A stretch of DNA of 64,000 nucleotides from JBFXCS01 sp050181915 (GTDB lineage: Bacteria; Actinomycetota; Thermoleophilia; Miltoncostaeales; Miltoncostaeaceae). The stretch covers positions 248,001 through 312,000 of the forward strand of contig JBFXCS010000002.1 in assembly GCA_050181915.1 (NCBI GenBank), given 5' to 3'. Positions within the stretch are counted from its first letter, which is position 1, and every line of letters starts with the position of its first letter. Both the position numbers and the translations under genes were made by a program. The notes under the pieces were generated by a model. The model worked only from the letters and a program-made list of their open reading frames with translations. It was not told the origin of the DNA and searched no databases. Below, piece by piece: positions 34,699 through 43,070 of this stretch.

Positions 34699-35366
34699 GC
34701 GCCGACCGCTCATGGGAGGCGCGGGCCGACCGCCTGGCCGCCGACGCCATCGCCGCCGGCGAGCCCACCGGCTGGTTCGAGCGCCTCTACGGCGAGGCCA
34801 AGCGCGGCGAGGTCCCGATGCCCTGGAACCGGCGCGGCCCGCAGCCGCTGCTCGCCGAGTGGGCCGTGAGACGGGCGCCGCAGACCGGCTCGGCGCTCGT
34901 GGTGGGATGCGGACTCGGAGCGGACGCGGAGTTCATCTCCGACCTGGGGCTGCTGACGACGGCGTTCGACGTCTCGCAGAGCGCCGTGGAGCTGGCGACG
35001 GCCCGGCACCCGGACTCGGTGGTGCGCTACGCGGTCGCCGACGTGCTCGCGCCGCCCCCCGCGTGGAGCGGCGCCTTCGATCTGGTGGTCGAGGTCTACA
35101 CGCTCCAGGCCCTGCCTCCCGACCTGCGCCCGCGCGCGGCCGCCGCGATCGCCGGTTTCGTCGCCCCCGGCGGGGTGCTGCTGGTGATCGCCGCGGCGCG
35201 CGACGACGACGCGCCGCCCGGCCCGGGCCCGCCGTGGCCGCTCACGAGGAGCGAGATCGAGGGACTCGCGTGCCCCGGGCTGGGGGTCGTCGCCGTCGAG
35301 CGCATCCACGACGGCGACGACCCCCGGTTCACGCGGTGGCGCGCCGAGCTGCGGCGACCGGCGTGA
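34695..35366 (+). CDS. Class I SAM-dependent methyltransferase
   Basis: 223 residues from a GTG overlapping the HAD stop. The N-terminal WFERLYGEAKRGEVPMPW resembles thiopurine-methyltransferase-like enzymes. SAM motif I is ALVVGCGLGADAEFIS, followed by the acidic TTAFDVSQSAVELA, then DVLAPPPAWSGAFDLVVEVYTLQ. Substrate unknown. Its last 38 bp overlap tail-to-tail with the convergent ester cyclase gene. Confidence 0.88.
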   Translation: MSADRSWEARADRLAADAIAAGEPTGWFERLYGEAKRGEVPMPWNRRGPQPLLAEWAVRRAPQTGSALVVGCGLGADAEFISDLGLLTTAFDVSQSAVELATARHPDSVVRYAVADVLAPPPAWSGAFDLVVEVYTLQALPPDLRPRAAAAIAGFVAPGGVLLVIAAARDDDAPPGPGPPWPLTRSEIEGLACPGLGVVAVERIHDGDDPRFTRWRAELRRPA

Positions 35367-35904
35367 CCGCCTCCGCCTGGCGGTGCGCCCGTACCGCGGC
35401 CCGCTTCGCCCGCGCCATCCGCAGCAGGTAGAGCGGGGTCGGTGGCACCCATCCGCACTGCAGGGCCATGCCGAGGTCGTCCCGGTTCGCCCAGTGCTCG
35501 ATCGCCTTGCCGTCCCGGATCCTCTGCCAGTGGGTCTGGGTGGTGGCGAAGGTCTTCCCGGTAGCCGGGAACGCCTGAGAGGGCCGGCCCTCCGCGTCGT
35601 ACTCCACGAACGTCCCGGCATGGCGGCCGGACATGGTGCCGTGGACGACGACGAGGTCTCGCTCGGCCACGACCTCATGGATCTCCCAGTGGAGGTCGGC
35701 GAACGCGTCGCGCAGCCACAGCGCCGTCGCGTACGCGGCGGCCGGCCCGTAGGCCTGCCGGGACTCCGGCGGCTCGTCCTTCGCCTCGTGGTTCACCCAG
35801 TTCGGGTGGACGATCTCCTCGAAGTCCTCGTAGGCGCCGTTCTCCATGATCTCGATGGCCCGAAGGGCGACGGACTCGATGGTCGCGTCGTAGGCGGTGC
35901 TCAC
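35329..35904 (-). CDS. SnoaL-like ester cyclase/polyketide cyclase family protein
   Basis: 191 residues with an NTF2-like cone fold. NGAYEDFEEIVHPNWVNHEA and FADLHWEIHEVVAERDLVVVHGTMSGRHAG match the ester-cyclase pattern, followed by FATTQTHWQRIRDGKAIEHWA. The tail from residue 165 is basic and lies antisense to the end of the methyltransferase gene. Function is not predictable beyond a small-molecule binding pocket. Confidence 0.85.
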   Translation of the reverse strand: MSTAYDATIESVALRAIEIMENGAYEDFEEIVHPNWVNHEAKDEPPESRQAYGPAAAYATALWLRDAFADLHWEIHEVVAERDLVVVHGTMSGRHAGTFVEYDAEGRPSQAFPATGKTFATTQTHWQRIRDGKAIEHWANRDDLGMALQCGWVPPTPLYLLRMARAKRAAVRAHRQAEAVTPVAAARRATA

Positions 35905-35993
35905 TCGGGTTTCTCCTTTCCGGTGTGTGCACCGCCACTCTGGGCCCTCGCGGCGAGGACCGCGTCGGGGGACCCACCCCGAACTTTTTCTCG

Positions 35994-38807
35994 TCAGGGC
36001 GCCGCCACATCGAGGGCCGCGGCCAGCCCGGGGCGGCCCTGGATGCCCAGCTTGCGGTACGCGCGCGTGAGGTGGGTCTCGACCGTCGCCGCCGTGACGA
36101 ACAGGTGCTGAGCGATCTCGCGGTTCGTCCGGCCGCGGGCGGCAAGCTCAGCCACCCGGCGCTCGCTGGGGGTGAGCGCGTCCGCGCCGGACGCGGCGTG
36201 GCGCCGCGGCCGCGCGCCCGAGGCGCGCAGCTCCTGGGCGGCCCGCTCGGCGAGCAGCGCCGCGCCGCACGCGTGGGCCTCGTCCATGGCCGCCGCGAGG
36301 ACGGCTCGCGCGTCGCGGCGATGGCCGCCCCGCCGCAGGGCGGCGCCCAGATCCACGCCCGCCCTGACCCGCTCCAGCCGCCAGGGAGTGCCGTCGAGAA
36401 GCCGCACCGCCCGCGCGAGTCCCTCGACGCCCTCCTCCCCGCCGGCGGCGAGGGCGACGGCGCGCGTGGCGACGGACACGGCCCGCGGCGTGTCCCACGC
36501 CATGGCGATGCGGAGCTCCTCCGCGGCGAGGGCCCGCGCCGCGTCCCGGTCGCCGGCCGTGAGGCGCGCGACGGCGGCGGCCGACCGCCAGGCGGGACTC
36601 GGGCGCGTCATCCCCCACCGGCCCTGGCGGCGGCCCAGCTCCTCCAGGTCGGCGGCCGCCTCGGCCGGGCGCCCCTGGGCGAGGCGCAGCAGGCCGCGGC
36701 CGTGCAGCAGGGGGTTGAGCAGCATCCGCTCGGGCAGGTCCCGGTCGAAGCCGTGGCGCCGCAGCAGCTCGTCGCCGCGCGACAGCGGACCGGCGTCGGC
36801 CAGGGCCGCGAGCAGGAACCCCAGCGTCGGGGCCAGGGGCCCGGGGGCCAGCTCGGCCATCGTGTCGAGCGCCTGCTCGAGGTCGGCGACGGCGGCCGCC
36901 AGGTCGCCGTGGTCGAGGGCCACCGAGCCGCGCCCCGCCATGGCGATCGCATGGGCCAGCGGCGATCCGCCGGCGCGGGCGGCCTCGAGCAGGCGCTCGG
37001 TGAGGGCCGCCGCCAGGTCGGGGCGTCCGGCGTGCAGGTACATCGCGACGGTTCCGGCGCCCTCCCCGGGGTCGGGCCACGGGCGCTCCCAGGCGACCTC
37101 CTCGGCCAGCCGGGCGGCGTCCGCGAGCCCGGCGGCCGTCGGGCCGGGCGCCTCGAGCGCCGCCACCGACCGCACCAGGCGCTCGCCGACCGTGTCGCCG
37201 GCCAGGCCCGCGGCCAGCCGGCGCACGCGGCCGCGCACCCGCTCCTCGGTGGACAGGTCGTAGCGGCCCGCGACGCCCAGCAGGGCCTCCAGGCGCAGCG
37301 CCTGCTCGCGCAGACCCGCGGCCTCGGCCGCCTCGATCGCGGCGAGCAGGCCGTCGACCGCCTCGGCGTGGGCCCCGCCGTAGTAGCGGGCGGTGGCGAG
37401 CTCCAGCGCCAGCTCGGCGGCGACGCGGGGGTCGCCGGCCAGCCGGTGGGCCTCCTCCAGGTGCGCGGCGGCGCCGGGATGGAGGGCCCGCAGGCCGTCT
37501 CCGCCCAGCTCGCGCAGCAGGCCGGGGCGGATCGCCTCGTCCGGCGGCTCGTCGCACGCGCGCCGCAGGTAGGCGACGGCCTGGTCGTAGGCGCCCACCG
37601 CCCGGGCCTCGGCGGCGGCGCGGCGCAGCGCATCGACCACCCATGGATCGCCGGCGCCCGGCGGAGCGCCGAGGAGGTGGGCGGCGACCCGGCCCGGAGC
37701 GGCGCCGCGGCGCGCCAGCAGGCGGGCCGCGCGATCGTGCGCCGCCCCGCGCGCGAGGGCCGGTATCGCCGCGGCCACCGCATCGTGCACCAGCGGATGG
37801 CGGAAGCGCAGCGGATGGTCGTCGTCGATGATCCCGGCGCCGGCGAGGGCCACGCCCGCCTCGCCGACCGCGTCGGCCGAGAGGTCCGCCAGCGCCCCGG
37901 CGACCCCGGCGTCGGCGCCGTCGCCCAGAACGGCCAGCGCCCGCGCGAGGGCCCCCGCCGCCGGTCCGAGGGCGGCGACGCGCCCCCGGATCGCACGGGC
38001 CACCCCGGCGGGGACCGCCTCCCCCATCACGGGCAGCGCCTCGTCGCCGGGAGGGACGCCCCGATCGCGCAGCTCGGCCGCCAGCTCGGCCACCAGGAAG
38101 GGGTTGCCGCCGCTGCGGGCGCGGCACTCGCGCGCCACCGCGGGCGGAGGCGGCACCCCGAGCGCGACCTCGAGCACGCGCGCCACCCCGTCCTCGCTCA
38201 GGGCGGCGGGCGACAGGCGCGCGGCGTCCACCCCGGCGAGGGCCGCCTCGGCCCGGCCGGGCGCGTCGGCGATGCGCTCGGCGACCACCAGCGCGACCGG
38301 GAGCCCGCCGAGACGGCGGGCGAGGTAGCCCAGCAGGCGCACCGACGGCTGGTCGCACCACTGGGCGTCGTCGACCGCCACCAGCAGCGGCCCGCGCTGC
38401 GCGAGGTTGGCGATCAGCCAGTGCAGGCCGTGGACGGTGGCGGCGAGGTCGCCGGCGGCGCCGTCCTCGCCCGCCGGGTCGAGCACCGCGGCGGCCCGTC
38501 GCGCCGCGCCCGACAGCAGCTCGGCCCGATCGCCGGCGTCGGCCGCGGCCAGCACCGGCTCCAGCATCTGGCGGACGACGCCGAAGGCAAAGCTCTCCTC
38601 CAGCGCGCTGCCCGTCGCCGCCAGCACGCGCAGCCCGCGCCCCGCGGCGAGGGCGCGGGCGGCCGCCACCAGACGCGTCTTGCCGGCGCCGGGCGGCCCT
38701 CCCACCCAGGCGACCGCGCCCTCACCGGCCTCGGCGCGCCCGAGCGATCGGGCGATGGCGGCGACCTCGTCCTCGCGCTCCACCAGCTCGGGCAACGGCA
38801 ACGGCAT
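35994..38807 (-). CDS. LuxR-family ATPase regulator (LAL/MalT-like)
   Basis: 937 residues. N-terminal AAA ATPase with Walker A GGPPGAGKTRLVAA near residue 40 and Walker B LLVAVDDAQWCD near 150. A long helical, TPR-like middle follows (about 350-850). The C-terminal LuxR helix-turn-helix has LTPSERRVAELAARGRTNREIAQ and VETHLTRAYRKLGI. It is a large signal-integrating activator. Its start codon lies inside a perfect 13-bp inverted repeat, and it is downstream of the ABC transporter genes. Confidence 0.94.
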   Translation of the reverse strand: MPLPLPELVEREDEVAAIARSLGRAEAGEGAVAWVGGPPGAGKTRLVAAARALAAGRGLRVLAATGSALEESFAFGVVRQMLEPVLAAADAGDRAELLSGAARRAAAVLDPAGEDGAAGDLAATVHGLHWLIANLAQRGPLLVAVDDAQWCDQPSVRLLGYLARRLGGLPVALVVAERIADAPGRAEAALAGVDAARLSPAALSEDGVARVLEVALGVPPPPAVARECRARSGGNPFLVAELAAELRDRGVPPGDEALPVMGEAVPAGVARAIRGRVAALGPAAGALARALAVLGDGADAGVAGALADLSADAVGEAGVALAGAGIIDDDHPLRFRHPLVHDAVAAAIPALARGAAHDRAARLLARRGAAPGRVAAHLLGAPPGAGDPWVVDALRRAAAEARAVGAYDQAVAYLRRACDEPPDEAIRPGLLRELGGDGLRALHPGAAAHLEEAHRLAGDPRVAAELALELATARYYGGAHAEAVDGLLAAIEAAEAAGLREQALRLEALLGVAGRYDLSTEERVRGRVRRLAAGLAGDTVGERLVRSVAALEAPGPTAAGLADAARLAEEVAWERPWPDPGEGAGTVAMYLHAGRPDLAAALTERLLEAARAGGSPLAHAIAMAGRGSVALDHGDLAAAVADLEQALDTMAELAPGPLAPTLGFLLAALADAGPLSRGDELLRRHGFDRDLPERMLLNPLLHGRGLLRLAQGRPAEAAADLEELGRRQGRWGMTRPSPAWRSAAAVARLTAGDRDAARALAAEELRIAMAWDTPRAVSVATRAVALAAGGEEGVEGLARAVRLLDGTPWRLERVRAGVDLGAALRRGGHRRDARAVLAAAMDEAHACGAALLAERAAQELRASGARPRRHAASGADALTPSERRVAELAARGRTNREIAQHLFVTAATVETHLTRAYRKLGIQGRPGLAAALDVAAP

Positions 38808-38833
38808 CCTCCCCGGAGAGGAGGATGCCGTTG
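38799..38833 (-). repeat. Inverted repeat straddling the LuxR gene start
   Basis: CAACGGCATCCTC (38799-38811) and its exact complement at 38821-38833, with a 9-nt loop. On the minus strand the downstream arm contains the start codon (38807-38805) and the adjoining GGAGG. It could hide the start from ribosomes. There is no T-run, so a terminator for the ABC genes is less likely. Confidence 0.6.
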
Positions 38834-38855
38834 TCCCGCCCGGCGCGTCCAGCCC

Positions 38856-39560
38856 TCAGGCGTCCGTGCGCGTGAAGCGCAGCGCCCCGAGGGCGGTGAT
38901 CACGAGCGTCCAGGCGGCGAGCACCAGCGCGGCCCGCAGACCGTGATCGGCGTCCGGCTGGCCGATGACGTTGTCGTAGATGTCCACCGACGCCTGACCC
39001 GCAGTGTACTGGCCCACCCGAGGGATCGCGGAGATGGCCGAGTCGATGATCAGCACGAACACCAGGGCCAGGGTGACGCCGCCGGCCATGCTGCGGGTGA
39101 TGAACGAGAAGCCCGCCGCGAAGAGCGCCGCGGCGGCGTTCGTGATCACCCCGGCGACGGCCATCCTGAGCACGAGCGAGGCGTCGGGCACCTGGTCGTG
39201 GGCGGAGGCGATCGACGGCACCGCGGCGAGGCAGACGGCGTAGACGGCCACGGTCAGCGCGGTCGAGACGAGCACCGCGACGCCGTACTTGGCCGCGACC
39301 ACGTGCCGGCGGCGCGGCTCGGCGGTGAGGACGCGGCGCATGGTGCCCTGGCCGTACTCGAGGCCCACCAGCCACGAGCCGAGCACGAGCACGGCGATGA
39401 GCAGCGGGAAGTCGGCGCCCAGCCCGGTGAGGACGTGGTCGTCGCCGCCGGTGCCGCGGAAGATCCCGACGACGAGGGCCGTCGCCAGGGCGGCGGCGAC
39501 GCCGAGGACGGTCCAGCGCGGGGTGGGCAGCGCCCGCAGCTTGATCAGCTCCGCCGTCAT
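38856..39560 (-). CDS. ABC transporter permease (ABC-2 type)
   Basis: 234 residues from ATG 39560, which overlaps the ATPase gene stop (ATGA). Six membrane helices. The N-terminus MTAELIKLRALPTPRW and the segment YGQGTMRRVLTAEPRRRHVVAAKY are typical of ABC-2 exporters. It forms an export system with the ATPase encoded upstream. The substrate may be a drug, lipid or peptide. Confidence 0.9.
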   Translation of the reverse strand: MTAELIKLRALPTPRWTVLGVAAALATALVVGIFRGTGGDDHVLTGLGADFPLLIAVLVLGSWLVGLEYGQGTMRRVLTAEPRRRHVVAAKYGVAVLVSTALTVAVYAVCLAAVPSIASAHDQVPDASLVLRMAVAGVITNAAAALFAAGFSFITRSMAGGVTLALVFVLIIDSAISAIPRVGQYTAGQASVDIYDNVIGQPDADHGLRAALVLAAWTLVITALGALRFTRTDA

Positions 39561-40507
39561 GAGGTCACCTCCTGCGGCGCGGAGGCGCCGCCGTCGTGGT
39601 CGCCGGTCAGCGCCAGGAAGACCTCCTCGAGGGAGGCCGAGCGCTCGGCGAGCTCGGTGACGTAGATGCCCGCCTCGGCGAGCGGCCGGCTGATCGCCGC
39701 CCCGTCCTCGATCTCCCCCGTCACCAGCAGGCGGCCGTCCGGCTGGGGCAGGGCCGCGAGCCCGGCCCCGGCGAGGGCCGCGACGGCGGCGTCGGCGGAC
39801 GCCGGCCCGATGCCCACCGTGAAGCCGCCGCCGTAGCCGGCCCGCAGCTCGTCGATGGTGCCCCCGGTGACGAAGCGGCCGCGGTCGATGATGACCGCCC
39901 GGTCGCACATCAGCTGCACCTCGGCGAGGAGGTGGGACGAGACGAGCACGGCGGTGCCGCGCTCCGGCAGGCCGCGGATGAGCTCGCGGATCTCGACGAT
40001 CCCGGCCGGGTCGAGGCCGTTGGTGGGCTCGTCGAGCACCACCAGCCGGGGCCGTCCCAGCAGGGTCTGCGCCAGGCCGAGGCGCTGCTTCATCCCGAGC
40101 GAGAAGGTCCCGGCCCGCCGTCGGGCGGCGTCCGCGAGGCCCACGAACCGCAGCAGCTCCTCGATCTGGCCGTCGGCGCGCTCGATGCCCCGGGCGGCCG
40201 CCTCGATACGCATGTTGTCGCGCGCCGTCGCCCGGGCGTAGAGGGCGGGGCCCTCGATGAGGGCGCCCACCTGGCGCACCGCGGAGGCGAACCCGGGGCT
40301 GCCCGGGCGCGCGCCCAGCAGGGTCACGCTCCCGCTGGTGGGACGGGCCAGCCCCAGGAGCATGCGGATCGATGTGGTCTTGCCCGCGCCGTTGGGGCCG
40401 AGGAGGCCGGTGACGGCGCCTTCCGGGACGTCGAAGCTGAGGCCGGCGACGACCGCCGCCGACCCGTAGCGCTTGCCCAGATCGTGGAACTCGGCGAGTG
40501 ATGTCAT
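39557..40507 (-). CDS. ABC transporter ATP-binding protein
   Basis: 316 residues. Walker A is GPNGAGKTTSIRMLL, the signature FSLGMKQRLGLAQTLLG, and Walker B LVVLDEPTNGLDPAG. The C-terminal domain (about 220-310) is of the type found in BcrA/NatA-like exporters. It is divergent from a DesK-type kinase, and such two-component systems commonly control neighbouring ABC exporters. Confidence 0.95.
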   Translation of the reverse strand: MTSLAEFHDLGKRYGSAAVVAGLSFDVPEGAVTGLLGPNGAGKTTSIRMLLGLARPTSGSVTLLGARPGSPGFASAVRQVGALIEGPALYARATARDNMRIEAAARGIERADGQIEELLRFVGLADAARRRAGTFSLGMKQRLGLAQTLLGRPRLVVLDEPTNGLDPAGIVEIRELIRGLPERGTAVLVSSHLLAEVQLMCDRAVIIDRGRFVTGGTIDELRAGYGGGFTVGIGPASADAAVAALAGAGLAALPQPDGRLLVTGEIEDGAAISRPLAEAGIYVTELAERSASLEEVFLALTGDHDGGASAPQEVTS

Positions 40508-40663
40508 GCCGCGAAGTCTCCCCCACCGGGCCGCCGGCGCTCATCGGCCGAGGGGATATGGCGCGCCCGACGCCGGTATGGGCCGGCCCGCCCTCCGGAT
40601 ATTCCGCCCGCGACCAAAGTCGATTCCCCGTCGCGCCGGGCCGTCACGGCTCCCGCGCCGTCG

Positions 40664-40669
40664 TATCGT
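40664..40669 (+). promoter_or_regulatory. Candidate -10 for a leaderless kinase transcript
   Basis: TATCGT ends 6 nt before ATG 40676. No ribosome binding site is visible. This suggests transcription beginning at the start codon. Confidence 0.3.
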
Positions 40670-40675
40670 CACCCC

Positions 40676-41815
40676 ATGACCCGCTCGCGACGCGACTGGA
40701 TCGTCGACTGGATCGCCTTCGTCCTGGCGGTCGGCCTGGGCGTGTCGCTGTCGCTGTCCACCGACCTCCACGGCCCCCCGTGGGCGGCGCTCAACTACGC
40801 CCTGGGCGGGGCGATGTGCCTGGCGCTGTGGTGGCGGCGCCGCTTCCCGGTGGAGCTGGGCCTCGCCGCGGTCGTCGTGGGGGCGGTCGCGCCCATGGGC
40901 GGGGTGGCCTGCGCGGTGGCGATGTTCGGCCTCGCGGTCCACCGGCCCGCCCGCATCGCCATCCCGGTGGGCGTCCTGAACGCGGCCTCGTCGGCGGTGT
41001 ACGCCGGGATCTTCCCGGACGACGGCACCACCTACCTGGTCGCGGTGGTCTTCGGCTGCCTCCTGATCGCCGTGATCGTGGGGTGGGGCATGTACGTGCG
41101 GGCCCGCCGCGAGGTGGTGGCCGGCCTGCGCGAGCGGGCGGCCCGGGCCGAGGCCGAGCAGCAGTTCCGGGTCGAGCGGGCGCGCCACGCGGAGCGCGAG
41201 CGGATCGCCCGCGAGATGCACGACGTGCTGGCGCACCGCCTCTCCCTGCTGAGCCTGCACGCCGGCGCCCTCGAGTTCCGGCCGGACGCGCCGCGCGAGG
41301 ACGTCGCCCGGGCGGCCGCGGTGATCCGCGAGAACGCCCACCGCGGGCTGGAGGAGCTGCGGGCCGTGATCGGGGCCCTGCGCGACGGCGCCGACGACGC
41401 CGAGCCGGAGCCGCCGCAGCCGACGCTGGCCGACCTGCCGCGCCTGGTGGAGGAGTCGCGCGCGGCCGGCATGCGGGTGACCCCGGAGTACCGGCTCGCC
41501 GACCTCGCGGCCACCCCCGGGGACATCGGCCGCCACGCGTACCGCATCGCCCAGGAGGGCCTTACCAACGCCCGCAAGCACGCGCCGCGAAGCTCCGTCC
41601 GCCTGACGGTGGCGGGCGCCCCCGGCGACGGGCTCACGCTGGAGCTGCGCAACCCGCTGCCGATCGGGCAGCCGTCGACCGGCATCCCGGGGGCCGGGGC
41701 GGGCATCGCCGGCCTGTCGGAGCGGGTGAGCCTGGCCGGCGGGCGCATCGAGCACGGGCGCACCTCCGAGGGCGACTACCGGCTGACGGCGTGGCTGCCG
41801 TGGACGGCCGCGTGA
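40676..41815 (+). CDS. DesK/NarX-type sensor histidine kinase
   Basis: 379 residues. An N-terminal block of about five membrane helices (15-140) is followed by a coiled linker and the HisKA_3 site IAREMHDVLAHRLSLLSLHA. The ATPase half has AYRIAQEGLTNARKHAP and GAGAGIAGLSERVSLAGG, slightly variant for the G boxes. No large extracytoplasmic domain, so it probably senses membrane state or works with the divergent ABC exporter. Overlaps the regulator gene by 4 bp. Confidence 0.93.
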   Translation: MTRSRRDWIVDWIAFVLAVGLGVSLSLSTDLHGPPWAALNYALGGAMCLALWWRRRFPVELGLAAVVVGAVAPMGGVACAVAMFGLAVHRPARIAIPVGVLNAASSAVYAGIFPDDGTTYLVAVVFGCLLIAVIVGWGMYVRARREVVAGLRERAARAEAEQQFRVERARHAERERIAREMHDVLAHRLSLLSLHAGALEFRPDAPREDVARAAAVIRENAHRGLEELRAVIGALRDGADDAEPEPPQPTLADLPRLVEESRAAGMRVTPEYRLADLAATPGDIGRHAYRIAQEGLTNARKHAPRSSVRLTVAGAPGDGLTLELRNPLPIGQPSTGIPGAGAGIAGLSERVSLAGGRIEHGRTSEGDYRLTAWLPWTAA

Positions 41816-42471
41816 GCGCGACGATCCGCCTCGTGGTGGCCGACGACGATCCGCTGGTGCGGATGGGCCTGGGGATGCTCCTGGCGGGCGACGACGGCAT
41901 CCGCGTGGTGGCCGAGGCGACCGACGGCGTGGAGGCGATCGCGGCCGTCGAGGAGCACGGCCCGGATCTCGTGCTGATGGACATCCGCATGCCGAATCTG
42001 GACGGCCTCGCCGCCACGGAGCGCATCCGGGCGCGCGAGGGGGCGCCCGAGGTGATCGTGCTCACCACCTTCGACGCCGACGAGCAGGTGCTGCGCGCGC
42101 TGCGCGCGGGGGCGAGCGGCTTCCTGCTGAAGGACACGCCGCCGGCCGAGATCGTGCGGGCCGTCCGCCTGGTCGCGGGCGGCGAGGCGCTGCTGTCGCC
42201 GGCCGTCACCCGGAAGCTCATCGCCCACGTCGCCGACGACGAGACCGCCCTGCGGCGCCGCGGCGCCCTGGAGCGGCTCGCCGCGCTCACCGAGCGCGAG
42301 CACGAGGTGGCCGTCGCTCTGGGCCGGGGGCGCAGCAACGCCGAGATCGCCCGGGAGCTCTACATGAGCGTGCCGACCGTGAAGGCCCACGTCTCGCACG
42401 CGATGGCGAAGCTGGGGGTCAACAACCGGGTGCAGGTGGCGCTGCTGGTGCACGACGCGGGCCTCGTCTGA
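41812..42471 (+). CDS. NarL-family response regulator
   Basis: 219 residues from a GTG overlapping the kinase stop. The receiver has VVADDDPLVRMGLGMLL, phospho-Asp in LVLMDIRMPNLDGL and Lys in GFLLKDTPPAEIV. The LuxR-type helix-turn-helix is LTEREHEVAVALGRGRSNAEIA through VPTVKAHVSHAMAKLGV. It is the cognate partner of the upstream kinase, likely acting on the divergent ABC transporter. Confidence 0.95.
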   Translation: MSATIRLVVADDDPLVRMGLGMLLAGDDGIRVVAEATDGVEAIAAVEEHGPDLVLMDIRMPNLDGLAATERIRAREGAPEVIVLTTFDADEQVLRALRAGASGFLLKDTPPAEIVRAVRLVAGGEALLSPAVTRKLIAHVADDETALRRRGALERLAALTEREHEVAVALGRGRSNAEIARELYMSVPTVKAHVSHAMAKLGVNNRVQVALLVHDAGLV

Positions 42472-42536
42472 CGGCGCGGCCGACGGGGTAACCGCAGACC
42501 GGGACGCGATCGCCGCGGACGCTCGTCAGAGAGGGT

Positions 42537-43070
42537 GTGCACCTGTCCCGCAGTCCCGACTCGACGCTCGTGCCGCGCGCCCGCGACGGCGACGCGGACG
42601 CGCGCGAGGAGCTCTTCCGCCGCCACTGGACCGCCGCGTGGCGGCGGGCCTACGCCGTCACCGGCAGCCGCGTCATGGCCGACGACGTCGCCCAGGACGC
42701 GCTGGTGCGGGCCTTCGACCGGCTCGGCGACCTGGACGACCCGGCCTTCTTCGGCGCCTGGCTGGGACGGATCGTGGCGCGCCGCGCCATCGACGTGCTG
42801 CGTCGCGAGGCGCGCCTCGTCTCCCTCGACGCGGTCGGCGAGCCGGCCGTCGAGTGGGCCGACGGGATCGGCGAGGGGGCCGATCTGCGCGCCGCCGTCG
42901 CCCGCCTCGACCCGGATCGCCGCGCCGCGGTGGTGATGCGCTACTGGCTCGACATGACGCCGCCGGAGATCGCCGAGGCCCTCGACCTGCCCGTGGGGAC
43001 GATCAACTCGCGCCTGGGGCGCGGCCTGGCCGACCTGCGCGGCGCGCTGGCGGAGGCGCCCCGTGGCTGA
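42537..43070 (+). CDS. ECF sigma factor
   Basis: 177 residues from a GTG start. Region 2 runs REELFRRHWTAAWRRAYAV to DDVAQDALVRAFDRLGDL. Region 4 has MRYWLDMTPPEIAEALDLPVGTINSRLGRGL. No anti-sigma zinc domain follows. Instead the next gene, overlapping by 8 bp, encodes a single-pass membrane propeller protein that may hold the sigma factor. Confidence 0.93.
   Translation: MHLSRSPDSTLVPRARDGDADAREELFRRHWTAAWRRAYAVTGSRVMADDVAQDALVRAFDRLGDLDDPAFFGAWLGRIVARRAIDVLRREARLVSLDAVGEPAVEWADGIGEGADLRAAVARLDPDRRAAVVMRYWLDMTPPEIAEALDLPVGTINSRLGRGLADLRGALAEAPRG

Noticed and set aside
35925..39665. Plus-strand open frame of 1246 codons over the LuxR gene.
   Set aside because: Antisense to LuxR and ABC genes with clear motifs; no domain recognisable in it.
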